Below, piece after piece: positions 17,114-25,616 of a DNA stretch of 64,000 nt. Below the pieces are notes generated by a model. That model was not told the DNA's origin. It was given only the letters and a program-made list of their open reading frames with translations, and made no database searches. The position numbers were made by a program, and so were the translations under genes. Numbering within the stretch: position 1 is the first letter of the stretch; each line of letters starts with the position of its first letter. This stretch comes from Candidatus Ozemibacter sibiricus (GTDB lineage Bacteria; Muiribacteriota; Ozemobacteria; Ozemobacterales; Ozemobacteraceae). Location of the stretch: contig QOQW01000008.1 in the NCBI GenBank assembly GCA_003327425.1, positions 1 to 64,000 of the forward strand, written 5' to 3'.

Positions 17114-18100
17114 TCAGGCGGGGTCGAGCGGCGCGGCGTTCTGGAGGTCGTTGATCGAGAGGTTTTCCAGGGTCAGCAGGCCGAGGCCGATGACCAGGAC
17201 CACGCTATAGCTGATGAAATGCGTGAACAAGCCGTGGGAGGCCGCCACTTCGGGTGGCAGATGCAGCATGTCGGACAGCACGAGCATGCAGCACCATTGG
17301 TAGATGCCGATCATGCCCGGACTGGATGGAATCATCGCGCCCAGGGAAAGAATGGAGATCAGCAGCAGCGCGACGTCCCAACCCTGGGAGAGACCGAAGA
17401 CTTTCAACGACAGATAGTAGGTGAAGGTCGAGATGCCCCAGCTCAGGAAGGTCAGGGCGATCACGCCGAGGAAACGCCCAGGATGCCTGATGGAATCGAG
17501 CCCTCGGATGAAGGCCTCCTGGGCGGTCGTCACCCGCTCGCGGAATCGCTCCGGCAGGAGGCGGATGAAGAAGCCGGTGATCGGCATGACCCAGTGGCGC
17601 CGAAACTGGAAGAGCAGAATGAACCCGAGGACCAGGGCATAGAACACCAACGCCGAAAAGCCGGCCTGGCGGATGCCCGGGCTGACCTCGAACCATTGCA
17701 CAGCCAGGAGAATCAAGGTGAGGACGGCGATGCCATCGACGAACCGCTCGAGCACCACCGAGCCGAACGCTTCGGAAGAGCGGATGATGCCCTGGCGGCC
17801 GAGGTAGGCGGCGCGGATGAACTCGCCCGCCCGTGCCGGCAGGACGTTGTTGAAGAAATAGCCGAGCATGAGGCCGGTGTAGGAATGGCGGAAGGGCAGC
17901 GGTCGGCCGCCCAGAATGACCTGCCAGCGCCAGGCGCGCATCAGGCCTTCGCAGATGATGCTGACCAGCATGGCTGCCACGAACCGGGGATCGATGGTCA
18001 GCAGGATGGGTGGCAACCGTTGCCACTCGACCCGCCGCAAGGCCAGCCACAGGAACACCAGGCTGACCACCAACCCCCAGAAACGCTTGGAACGGAACAT
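17114..18100 (-). CDS. Flippase-like membrane protein (UPF0104/LPG synthase transmembrane family)
   Basis: The 328-residue protein has about eight predicted membrane helices and the family landmarks RAWRWQVILGG, LGYFFNNVLPARAGEFIRAAYLG and ERFVDGIAVL. It belongs to the lysylphosphatidylglycerol-synthase transmembrane/UPF0104 family (AglD-like). Such proteins are often encoded next to glycosyltransferases and are thought to help move lipid-linked sugars or phospholipids. It lacks the soluble aminoacyl-transfer domain of MprF. It starts 12 bases after the stop of the glycosyltransferase gene, so the two form an operon. Confidence 0.85.
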   Translation of the reverse strand: MFRSKRFWGLVVSLVFLWLALRRVEWQRLPPILLTIDPRFVAAMLVSIICEGLMRAWRWQVILGGRPLPFRHSYTGLMLGYFFNNVLPARAGEFIRAAYLGRQGIIRSSEAFGSVVLERFVDGIAVLTLILLAVQWFEVSPGIRQAGFSALVFYALVLGFILLFQFRRHWVMPITGFFIRLLPERFRERVTTAQEAFIRGLDSIRHPGRFLGVIALTFLSWGISTFTYYLSLKVFGLSQGWDVALLLISILSLGAMIPSSPGMIGIYQWCCMLVLSDMLHLPPEVAASHGLFTHFISYSVVLVIGLGLLTLENLSINDLQNAAPLDPA

Positions 18101-18112
18101 CTACGGGCTCTG

Positions 18113-19354
18113 TTAGGGGAAGGTTCGATCGCTTGTGCGATCTTCCCCCACCAGGATCTGGACCATGGCGTCCAAATGGCGGCGGGCAGAAAACTCGCGA
18201 TGGAACAGGGACAAGGCCCCACGACTCAGGCGATGGTATTCCTCAGGCCGATCGATGAGAGAAATGAGACTGGCTGCCATGGCGGCCGGATCGGGTGGGA
18301 CAAGACAACCGGACTCCCCGGGCCGGATCATGTCGCCGAGGGCGCGATAATCAGGCCCGAGCAGAACGCACCCGAACGCAAGGCCTTCGATCAGGACCAG
18401 GGGTTGCCCTTCATTGGGATACCGAGTGGGCAAGAGCAGGAAATGGGCCTCTCGTAGCACCTGTTCTTTGGTTTGGCCTTGGACCATGGGATGCCACGTG
18501 ACCTGGACGCGGTCCCCGAACTGCTGTGACAGGCGTTGGCGGAAGTCCTGGAAGGCTTGACGGGCTTCCTCCAAGGAAGCGAATCGCCGTTCCTCTCCCG
18601 GCGTGCGGAAAAACTTGCCGCACATGGTGAGGTGGAGCGACCAGGGGCGTGAGCGGGCAAGAATTTCTATAGTCTCGAGGACTTCCCACCACCCCTTGGA
18701 TTCTGTGAAATGTGAGAGATACAGAAACTTCACTGGCTGACCTTGGGACAAAGTTTTCGGACCCCGATCGGGTGGAGGGTCGAAGGGCAGGCCATTGGGG
18801 ACGACGACCGCTCGTTCAGTAAGCGTGGGAAACGTTCGGAGCATTGTTCGCAATCGGTTGCTGAGCAGGATGATGGGTTCGCAATGGGACAAAGCACGAA
18901 TGGCCCGGGTCCGGACCCAGCGGGGCAAACTGGCAAGCACTTGGTCATAGCAGCCCCCATGGAGGTGAGCGATCACTCGATACTTGTAGCGTCTGGCCAA
19001 TTCGATGAAGAGGATGTCCCGTATGACTCCGCTGGGTGCTTGGTTGAGGGTAAGATAGAGAGTGCCTCCGGGGGCGTTCCGAATGGCAGCAAGAAAGCTG
19101 GGAAACAGGAAAAAATAGTCGATCACCCGGATCACTGGACGTGCAAGGGAGGAAGAGCAATCGAAAAAAGTTCGGCTGTAATCGATCACCTGGGCAGGAA
19201 GCTGGCGCCTGGTCCATTCTCGTACCAGCAATTGAAAAGCGAGGGTATGCCCGTTCACTGGGGGCGGAAGGGGTCCGACCAGGATAAAATGACCAGGACG
19301 ATCAAAGGTGGGAGCATGATGTTGGTCTAGCTTTACATTTTTTGTTTCTTCCAT
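18113..19354 (-). CDS. Family 4-type glycosyltransferase
   Basis: A GT-B glycosyltransferase of about 413 residues. The N-terminal half opens with HFILVGPLPPPVNGHTLAF, the acceptor-side Gly-rich loop. The C-terminal half has VKFLYLSHFTESKGWWE and the nucleotide-sugar motif YPNEGQPLVLIEGLAFG with the conserved E-x7-E. Sugar and acceptor are unknown. Partnership with the flippase-like protein suggests glycolipid or surface polysaccharide synthesis. The start is uncertain: ATGs at 19354, 19378 and 19393 and a TTG at 19417 are all in frame and none has a good Shine-Dalgarno sequence. The one nearest the domain is given. Codon use and base composition here are slightly more AT-rich than in neighbouring genes. 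Confidence 0.8.
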   Translation of the reverse strand: MEETKNVKLDQHHAPTFDRPGHFILVGPLPPPVNGHTLAFQLLVREWTRRQLPAQVIDYSRTFFDCSSSLARPVIRVIDYFFLFPSFLAAIRNAPGGTLYLTLNQAPSGVIRDILFIELARRYKYRVIAHLHGGCYDQVLASLPRWVRTRAIRALSHCEPIILLSNRLRTMLRTFPTLTERAVVVPNGLPFDPPPDRGPKTLSQGQPVKFLYLSHFTESKGWWEVLETIEILARSRPWSLHLTMCGKFFRTPGEERRFASLEEARQAFQDFRQRLSQQFGDRVQVTWHPMVQGQTKEQVLREAHFLLLPTRYPNEGQPLVLIEGLAFGCVLLGPDYRALGDMIRPGESGCLVPPDPAAMAASLISLIDRPEEYHRLSRGALSLFHREFSARRHLDAMVQILVGEDRTSDRTFP

Positions 19355-19417
19355 ATGGGTCCAATGCAGGTGAACCATGCGATTGGCGGTCATCGACGCT
19401 GCATCGTTCTCCGCCAA

Positions 19418-19857
19418 TCCTTCATGGGATTGGTGGAGGGAGTCGAACGTTGCGTGCAGGGTGATAGGGCAGTTGAGTGTTGGAGCAAAATGAAGAACTG
19501 CAGAATGGATGAGGTCACGGGCCTTCGCTCCTCCTAAGCCAGGGGGGAGAGTCTCGAGAGGAGGAGGTTCTCGCTTTTGGATGATTGAAATCTCCTAGAG
19601 GATAAGGGAGAACAGGCGCCGAGTCAAAAGGTGATCTGTGTTGCCATGGGCAGTTCCAAATTTTCTCCAGAGAGGGCGAACAGGCCTCCTTCGCAGAAGC
19701 ACACAGCTGCCCCATTCACCAGAGAACCCTCGGAGCGGAGGGGTCAAGAAGCCCTTGGTAGAATGGGAGGGGATGGCATGTTGGGACGGAAGGGATGTGG
19801 GGGAAGCGCCTGTCTATGGTTGGACGGATCCATCCTCCTGGGGGTAAGGTCAACGGC
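19418..19857. other. Intergenic region between divergent units
   Basis: About 440 bases with no supported gene. Short open frames exist on both strands but lack ribosome binding sites and recognisable content. The 5' end carries the undetermined promoter of the glycosyltransferase operon (TTGCTC-16-TATCAC near 19460-19490 on the minus strand is a weak candidate). Confidence 0.4.
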
Positions 19858-19886
19858 TTGTCCCTTTGCCAAGAGGTGGATATAAT
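19858..19886 (+). promoter_or_regulatory. Promoter of the AI-2E/ABC/mnmA unit
   Basis: TTGTCC (19858-19863), 17-base spacer and a perfect TATAAT (19881-19886). The first gene starts at 19914, leaving a leader of about 20 bases. Confidence 0.7.
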
Positions 19887-19913
19887 AAGCCGACCTGGCG
19901 GGGGCAGGACACG

Positions 19914-21125
19914 ATGGTGTGGACGGTGGTGCAGGTCGGATTCATCCTGGTGGTGCTTCTGCTGGCCTGTTTTTTCGTCGGCAAGAAGATCGGAGAGCGC
20001 CGGTTCGCCCGTGTCCACGAGGAGATGAAGGCCCTCGAGAAATCCTTCAACCAGCTGCTCGAGCAGATGGAACTGGTATCGGGCCACAACCTCAAGGTGC
20101 TCGAGACCAAGACCGAAGAGCTGCGCGACATGCTCCATGCCGCCGACAAGAAATGCCTGTATGCGAACGACCTGCTGTCAGAGATCGAGACCGCGCGTCG
20201 GGAGTGGCAGTCCCGTTTGACCGCCCAGTCCACCACCTCCGGCCCCGGAGCCTTCCACGAGAAGAAATTGCGGATGGAAATGCAGGAGTGGTTCGAGGAG
20301 GTTCAAGGCAAGATCCTGATGCTGGAGCGGCGTCTCGATGAACTCGAACGGGCCTCGCGCGTCGGTCTCCTGCGCAAGGTCCCAGAACCGCTGCGGTCGA
20401 TGGCGGTGGGCGAGGCTCCCGCCGTTCCCGCGGCGGACCCGCGCCGCGGATCGGGGCCTCCGGCCGATGACGGCCTGGGAGGCGTTTCCACCGCTCTCGC
20501 CTCGCTGGTCGAACGGGTCTCGCATCTGGCCGCCACCGCGGCTCCGGCGGATGGTGCCTCTGCTGCCGGGGTGATCGGCTCCCCTGGTCCGATGGCCGCT
20601 GCCCCCAGGACCACCACTGGGGCGTCGACCGGGCGGTCGGCCCCCGTGGCCCCTGTGGCCCCCGCGGCCGCTCCATCGCCGGTCGGTTCCACCATGGAAT
20701 CGGGCTCTCCGCGAACGCGCGTCGGCCTGTCCGGACCAGCGGCCGGCGACAAGGTGATCAAGTTCAAGGCGCGAGAGGAGCCCCCCGCCTCCGTGGCGGA
20801 GATTCCCCCGCTGGTCGCCGATGATGAGATTCCGGCGACTGCCCGTCTCGACGCGACCGACGAGCCGTCTCCCCCGTCCCCCTCGCCGGCCGCCGTTGCG
20901 CCCGCGGCTTCGCCCGCTGCCCCTGCCTGGGCGGCTGAGCCGCCTCCCCCGCCAGACGGTCTCCCGCTGCCCGAGCCTGGCACTCCCTTCCACGACGTGC
21001 TGCAACTGGCCCGGCAGGGGGTGTCGATCCCCCAGATCGCCCGGATGTTGAACATCGGGAAAGGCGAGGTCGAGCTGATCATGAACATCTACGGGGCGCG
21101 CTCGCCGATGCGCAAGGTGCTGTAA
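19914..21125 (+). CDS. Membrane-anchored coiled-coil protein with C-terminal helix-turn-helix (DUF6115/DUF2802-like)
   Basis: The 403-residue protein starts at the ATG at 19914; an upstream in-frame TTG at 19866 lies in front of the -10 box and cannot be used. One N-terminal membrane helix (VQVGFILVVLLLACFFVG) is followed by a coiled coil (about 30-150) and a long Ala/Pro/Ser-rich region. The C-terminus (about 360-395) has VLQLARQGVSIPQIARMLNI then GKGEVELIMNI, the helix-turn-helix-like signature of DUF6115/DUF2802 proteins. In other bacteria those small proteins sit near flagellar or envelope genes and their role is unknown. Its 3' end is 3 bases before the AI-2E-type gene, so it heads an operon. 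Confidence 0.75.
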   Translation: MVWTVVQVGFILVVLLLACFFVGKKIGERRFARVHEEMKALEKSFNQLLEQMELVSGHNLKVLETKTEELRDMLHAADKKCLYANDLLSEIETARREWQSRLTAQSTTSGPGAFHEKKLRMEMQEWFEEVQGKILMLERRLDELERASRVGLLRKVPEPLRSMAVGEAPAVPAADPRRGSGPPADDGLGGVSTALASLVERVSHLAATAAPADGASAAGVIGSPGPMAAAPRTTTGASTGRSAPVAPVAPAAAPSPVGSTMESGSPRTRVGLSGPAAGDKVIKFKAREEPPASVAEIPPLVADDEIPATARLDATDEPSPPSPSPAAVAPAASPAAPAWAAEPPPPPDGLPLPEPGTPFHDVLQLARQGVSIPQIARMLNIGKGEVELIMNIYGARSPMRKVL

Positions 21126-21128
21126 GCC

Positions 21129-22232
21129 ATGTTCCTGCGCGATCTGCCGCCGGTCGCCAAGCATGGGCTGATCCTCGGCGCCGGGGTCCTGCTGATCTGG
21201 GCCCTCTACCTGATGTCCGGGGTCATCGCGCCTTTCCTGGTGTCGCTGGTGCTCGCCTATATCCTCAATCCCCTCATCCGCGCCCTCGAGCGCCGCGGCC
21301 TGCCGCGCCCGTGGGGCGTGCTGAGCCTGTATGTGGCCGGCGCCGTGCTGGGCATTCTCGTGGTGGTGCCGCTCGGACTGATCATCTTCCATGAAGGCCA
21401 GGTGCTGATCCAGCGCCTGTCGGCGGTCGACGTCACCCAGCTCGCCCAGCAGTACCGTGAACAGGCGCGGTTGCTGATCGACCGGCTCTCCAGCGACCCG
21501 GCCTGGCGGGACGCCATGTCGACCTATCTCACCCAGGAGAAGATCCAGGAGCTGGCGGCCCAGGCCGCGGTGGCGGCCAAGACCTTCCTGGCCAGCGCCG
21601 TGCGGGGTCTGTTCACCTTCCTGCTCACCGCCTTTTCCAGCGTGATGACGCTCGTCTTCATTCCCTTGCTCACCTTCTATGTCCTGATGGATGCCGACCT
21701 CCTCTACGACCGGGCGATGCTCCTGGTGCCGCCGGTCTACCGCCCGTCCGTCCAGCGCATCGCCCGCGAGATCGATACCCAGCTCAGCAGCCTGCTGCGG
21801 GGCCAGCTCCTGGCCGCCCTCCTGTTCGCCACCCTGATGAGCTTCGGGCTGTGGCTGGCCGGCCTGCCGTTCGCCATCCTGCTCGGGCCGGTGGCAGGAG
21901 CCGCCAACCTGGTGCCGTATCTGGGCGGCCTGTCGACCGTCGTGCTGTCGGTGGTGATCGCCGCCACCCAGTTCGGCCTGTCGGAAGTCTTCGTCTGGAC
22001 GATGGCCAAGGTGGCCATCGCCCTGGCGATCGTCCAGGCCATCGATGGGTTCGTGCTGGCTCCCAAGGTCATCGGCGAGACGGCCGGTCTGCATCCCCTG
22101 GCGGTCATGCTGGCCCTCGTCGTCGGCGGCAGCCTGTTCGGCCTGCTGGGGATGATCCTGGCCGTTCCCACCACCTGCATTCTCAAGGTGATTCTGGGCG
22201 AACTCTATCACGAACTCTATGACCAGATCTGA
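21129..22232 (+). CDS. AI-2E family transporter
   Basis: The 367-residue protein has about eight membrane helices and family features: VIAPFLVSLVLAYILNPLI, FIPLLTFYVLMDADLL, GQLLAALLFATLMSFGLWLAGL and a C-terminal SLFGLLGMILAVPTTCILKV. The AI-2E family (PF01594) includes TqsA, proposed to export autoinducer-2, and Na+/H+ antiporters, so the substrate cannot be assigned. It starts 3 bases after the preceding gene, and its last 14 bases overlap the start of the ABC ATPase gene, so translation is coupled. Confidence 0.88.
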   Translation: MFLRDLPPVAKHGLILGAGVLLIWALYLMSGVIAPFLVSLVLAYILNPLIRALERRGLPRPWGVLSLYVAGAVLGILVVVPLGLIIFHEGQVLIQRLSAVDVTQLAQQYREQARLLIDRLSSDPAWRDAMSTYLTQEKIQELAAQAAVAAKTFLASAVRGLFTFLLTAFSSVMTLVFIPLLTFYVLMDADLLYDRAMLLVPPVYRPSVQRIAREIDTQLSSLLRGQLLAALLFATLMSFGLWLAGLPFAILLGPVAGAANLVPYLGGLSTVVLSVVIAATQFGLSEVFVWTMAKVAIALAIVQAIDGFVLAPKVIGETAGLHPLAVMLALVVGGSLFGLLGMILAVPTTCILKVILGELYHELYDQI

Positions 22233-23217
22233 GGGAAGCACGGCCCCCCTCGCCGGCGGCGCTCTGCCCAGCGCCTCGCGGGCGGGCGTTCCATCCCCCG
22301 CCATCGTCGTGCGCGATCTGCGCAAGCGGTTCGGCCGCCGGGAAGCGCTCGCCGGGCTCCAGTTCTCGGTACCCGAGGGGGCGGTGGCCGGCTTCCTGGG
22401 GCCCAACGGCGCCGGCAAGACCACGACCTTGCGCCTTCTGCTCGGCCTCGCCCCGGCCGATGCCGGCGAGATGGAGATCCTGGGCGTCGGCATGCCGGCC
22501 CATCGCACGGCGGTGCTCGAGCAGGTCGGCGCCCTGGTCGAAAAACCGTCGTTTCTCGATCACTTCAGCGGGTTCGACAACCTGTGGTGGTTCGGTTCCC
22601 TCAATCGGCCGGTGACGCGCGAACGGGTCATGGAGGTGCTGGCTCGCACCGGCCTGGCCGAGGCGGCCGGGCAGGCCTTCGGCACCTACTCGACCGGCAT
22701 GAAGCAGCGCCTGGGCGTGGCCTATGCCATCCTGCACCGGCCTCGCCTGCTCATCCTCGATGAACCCACCAACGGCATGGATCCGCAAGGTCGCGTGCAG
22801 ATGCGCGACCTGCTGCGCGAGATCCATGCTGCCGAAGGCGCCACCATTTTCCTGTCCTCCCATCTGCTCGACGAGGTGCAGCGGCTCTGCGATTATGTGG
22901 TGATCGTCGATCACGGTCGCACCGTGCGCGAAGGCTATGTCGCCGACATCCTGCAGCGCGGTCGGGAAACCTGGGAGGTGCGGGTCGCCGATGGTCAGGC
23001 CGAGCGGGCCGCCGCCCTGCTGCCGAGCCTGCCGGGGGTGCTGGCCTGTCGCCCCGGGCCGCGCGGGTTCGAAATCAGTCTCGAGCCCGGCCGTTCGGGC
23101 CTGGTCAACCAGGCCCTGATCGGGGCCGGCCTGACCGTGACGGCGCTCATCCCGAAGGAGGCCTCGCTCGAAGAGACCTTCCTCGCCCTCACCGACAACG
23201 GAGGCGACCCCGCCTGA
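22219..23217 (+). CDS. ABC transporter ATP-binding protein
   Basis: The 332-residue protein has a complete nucleotide-binding domain: Walker A GPNGAGKTTTLRLLL, signature YSTGMKQRLGVAYAI, Walker B LLILDEPTNGMDPQG and H-loop SSHLLDEVQ. Both the arrangement and the C-terminal extension of about 90 residues are typical of ABC-2 exporters of the drug, antibiotic or gliding type. The partner permease gene starts 16 bases downstream. Substrate is unknown. Confidence 0.92.
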   Translation: MTRSEGSTAPLAGGALPSASRAGVPSPAIVVRDLRKRFGRREALAGLQFSVPEGAVAGFLGPNGAGKTTTLRLLLGLAPADAGEMEILGVGMPAHRTAVLEQVGALVEKPSFLDHFSGFDNLWWFGSLNRPVTRERVMEVLARTGLAEAAGQAFGTYSTGMKQRLGVAYAILHRPRLLILDEPTNGMDPQGRVQMRDLLREIHAAEGATIFLSSHLLDEVQRLCDYVVIVDHGRTVREGYVADILQRGRETWEVRVADGQAERAAALLPSLPGVLACRPGPRGFEISLEPGRSGLVNQALIGAGLTVTALIPKEASLEETFLALTDNGGDPA

Positions 23218-23233
23218 GGGGCGCGACCGACCC

Positions 23234-24112
23234 ATGCCACGCTTTCTCACCCTGATCCGCTTCGAGATGGTCAAAGTGCTGGCCCGCAAGAAGGCGTTCC
23301 TGTTCCTGCTTGCGCTCAACGTCGTGCCGTTGCTGGCCAGCATCGTCGCCCTGCTCATCTACCTCAAGCTGAAAGGATGGGGACTGGGCGGGTTCGAGTT
23401 CTCGGTGCTGGTCGAGATGGTACGCGGTCTGTTCATCGCGCACATGGTGGTCTTCGCCTGGATCTCGCCGTTCTTCCTGGCGCTCGTCATCGGCGACAGC
23501 GTCTCGGGCGAAGCCGGGCGGGGCTCGCTCAAGATCCTGCTGCTGACGCCCGTCGAGCGCTGGCAGGTGGTGGTGGCCAAAGCGGTGGCCGTCCTGGTCT
23601 TCCTGATGCTGGCCGTCGCCCTGGGCGGGTTCTTCCTGCAGCTCGACCTGTGGGTGGCGCGGGCCATGACCGAGAGTCCGGCCATGCGTTGGGATGTCAA
23701 GACCGCCTCTACGGCGCTCGTGGAGACGACGGCCGCGCTGCAGCTGTTCGTGTTGAGCTTCCTTTCCCATCTGGCCCTGGTCGGCTTCTTCCTCGTCTTC
23801 GCCCAGTTCTCGGAATCCCCCATCATGATGGCCTTCATCAGCCTGATCGTGCTGATGACCATGCAGGTCTACGTGCTGATGGCCCCGCATCTGGCCCATC
23901 TCGATCCCCGGTTCGGGCAGGTCGCCGACTGGTGTTTCACCCGTCATCTGTCGAAGCTGTCGTCGATCGAGACGGTGCAGGGCATTCTCGACCAGCGGCT
24001 GTCGCTCTGGCATCCCGACGTCTGGCAGCCCCTGCGCGACGGTCTGGGCTGGGCGGCGTTCTTCTTCGCCGTCGCCATTCTGCTGTTCCGGCGGCGGCCG
24101 ATCCTCAACTGA
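23234..24112 (+). CDS. ABC-2 type transporter permease
   Basis: The 292-residue integral membrane protein has six predicted helices. It begins LTLIRFEMVKVLARKKAFLF, the amphipathic entry typical of ABC-2 permeases, and has GEAGRGSLKILLLTPVERWQ, the usual cytoplasmic loop that contacts the ATPase. It forms the membrane half of the exporter with the upstream ATPase. The stop is 2 bases before the GTG start of mnmA. Confidence 0.88.
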   Translation: MPRFLTLIRFEMVKVLARKKAFLFLLALNVVPLLASIVALLIYLKLKGWGLGGFEFSVLVEMVRGLFIAHMVVFAWISPFFLALVIGDSVSGEAGRGSLKILLLTPVERWQVVVAKAVAVLVFLMLAVALGGFFLQLDLWVARAMTESPAMRWDVKTASTALVETTAALQLFVLSFLSHLALVGFFLVFAQFSESPIMMAFISLIVLMTMQVYVLMAPHLAHLDPRFGQVADWCFTRHLSKLSSIETVQGILDQRLSLWHPDVWQPLRDGLGWAAFFFAVAILLFRRRPILN

Positions 24113-24114
24113 CC

Positions 24115-25458
24115 GTGGCTCGCCCTGTCTCGGCGGGCGGCGCCCCGTCGCCTGTCGCTTCCCCCCTCACCCCGGCCGACGGGCCGGTGCTGGTGGCCTT
24201 GTCGGGGGGCGTCGATTCGGCGGTGGCGGCCCTGCTGCTGCGCGAGCAGGGCGTCGAGATCGCCGGGGTCACGCTCAAGACCTTCTGCTATGGCGATCTG
24301 CCCGGAGGGCCGAAAAGCTGTTGCGGTCTGGAGGGAGTCGAGGCCGCTCGCGCCGTCGCCAGCCGCCTGGGCATGCCCCACCTGGTGCTCGATGTGTCGC
24401 CGTCCTTCCAGACCGAGGTCATCGATGATTTCGTGCGGGAATACGCGGCTGGCCGCACCCCCAATCCCTGCGTCGTCTGCAATGCCACCGTCAAGATCCC
24501 GCATCTGCTCGACTACGCTCGCCGTCTCGGCTACCGGGCGGTGGCCACCGGCCACTATGCGCAGGTGCGGCCGGCCCCCGAGGGAGGGTGGGCGCTGCAT
24601 CGGGGAGTCGACGGCGCCAAGGACCAGTCCTATTTCCTGTGGGAGATTCCGCGTCCGGTGCTGGCCGGCCTGTGCCTGCCGCTCGGCGGCCTGACCAAGC
24701 CCGAGGTGCGGGCCCTGGCTGCGCGGGCCGGTCTGGCCAGCGCTCACCGGCCCGAATCGCAGGAGATCTGTTTCATTCCCGACGGCGATTACGTCGGCTT
24801 CCTGCGCCGGAGGCTGCCGCCCGATCATCCGGGCTTCCAGCCGGGGCCGCTGGTCGATGCCCACGGCCGCCAGATCGGCACCCACCCCGGCTATCTCGCC
24901 TATACGATCGGGCAGCGGCGCGGTCTGGGCGGCGGGCACGGGCGTCGCCTGTTCGTCATCGGGATCGATCCCGTCCGTCGCGAAGTCAGGGTCGGGGAAG
25001 AGTCCGACCTGCTGGGCCGTTGCCTGCGTCTCGAGCGGGTCAACCCGCTGATCGGACCCAGGTCGGAAGTCGGCGCGGTCGTCTTGCCGCTCACTTCCTG
25101 CCTGCCTGGAGCCTCTCCGGCCGGTCCGACGGTCGATCTTCCGGGCGGCGGCGCCTCTCTTCCCGTCGAGCCGCCCCCGCCGCGCGCTGTCGACGTGCGT
25201 TCTGGCGATGACTCAGGGGCCGCCCTGACCGCTGACGCCCTGCCCGCCCCGGTCCTTCCGTCAGGCGAGGCCGTCCTCGTCCAGATCCGCCACCGGGCCC
25301 GGCCGGTTCCAGGGCGTCTGGTGGCTGCGCCGGCCGACGGTCCCTGGGACATCGTCCTCGACCAGCCGGCCCGCGCCATCACGCCGGGGCAATCGGCCGT
25401 GCTCTACCAGGGCGACCGAGTGATCGCCGGCGGCCGCATCGCCAGTTGGCGGCGCTGA
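24115..25458 (+). CDS. mnmA: tRNA 2-thiouridylase MnmA
   Basis: The enzyme uses ATP and a persulfide sulfur donor to make 2-thiouridine at position 34 of tRNAs. The 447-residue product from the GTG at 24115 has the PP-loop LVALSGGVDSAVAALLL (about residue 30), the first catalytic cysteine in TPNPCVVCNATVKI (about 118) and the second in ESQEICFIPDGDYVGFL (about 218), then TIGQRRGLGGGHG. The GTG is needed because no ATG precedes the PP-loop in frame. The early KSCCGLEGVEAAR cysteines are a known variant. Between about 325 and 390 there is a low-complexity Pro/Gly/Ala insertion splitting the C-terminal beta-barrel, which makes the protein about 80 residues longer than usual. It is the last gene of the operon. 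Confidence 0.92.
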   Translation: MARPVSAGGAPSPVASPLTPADGPVLVALSGGVDSAVAALLLREQGVEIAGVTLKTFCYGDLPGGPKSCCGLEGVEAARAVASRLGMPHLVLDVSPSFQTEVIDDFVREYAAGRTPNPCVVCNATVKIPHLLDYARRLGYRAVATGHYAQVRPAPEGGWALHRGVDGAKDQSYFLWEIPRPVLAGLCLPLGGLTKPEVRALAARAGLASAHRPESQEICFIPDGDYVGFLRRRLPPDHPGFQPGPLVDAHGRQIGTHPGYLAYTIGQRRGLGGGHGRRLFVIGIDPVRREVRVGEESDLLGRCLRLERVNPLIGPRSEVGAVVLPLTSCLPGASPAGPTVDLPGGGASLPVEPPPPRAVDVRSGDDSGAALTADALPAPVLPSGEAVLVQIRHRARPVPGRLVAAPADGPWDIVLDQPARAITPGQSAVLYQGDRVIAGGRIASWRR

Positions 25459-25549
25459 GACGCCAGCGGGTGGTGCCACATATCACCGGCTGGCCGGCCC
25501 TGGGGCCGCGGTGGTCATGGCGCGCCCAAGCGCCTCGGAAAACGACGAA

Positions 25550-25588
25550 CCCTCCTCGCCCGATGGAGGGAGGAGCGGACGAGGAGGG
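25550..25588. terminator. Possible terminator hairpin between convergent genes
   Basis: A perfect 9-bp inverted repeat, CCCTCCTCG and CGAGGAGGG, with a 21-base loop lies between mnmA (plus) and the HTH gene (minus). No T-tract follows, so the call is weak. Confidence 0.35.
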
Positions 25589-25616
25589 CTGACGGCTCTG
25601 GTAGGGCGCGGTCGGC

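Noticed and set aside
19866-19913. TTG at 19866 as start of the DUF6115-like protein.
   Set aside because: It lies between the -35 and -10 boxes of the gene's own promoter and would add polar residues before the membrane helix.
23377-24114. N-terminal extension of MnmA by about 246 codons.
   Set aside because: It lies in the wrong frame of the ABC permease gene. The GTG at 24115 is just before the PP-loop.
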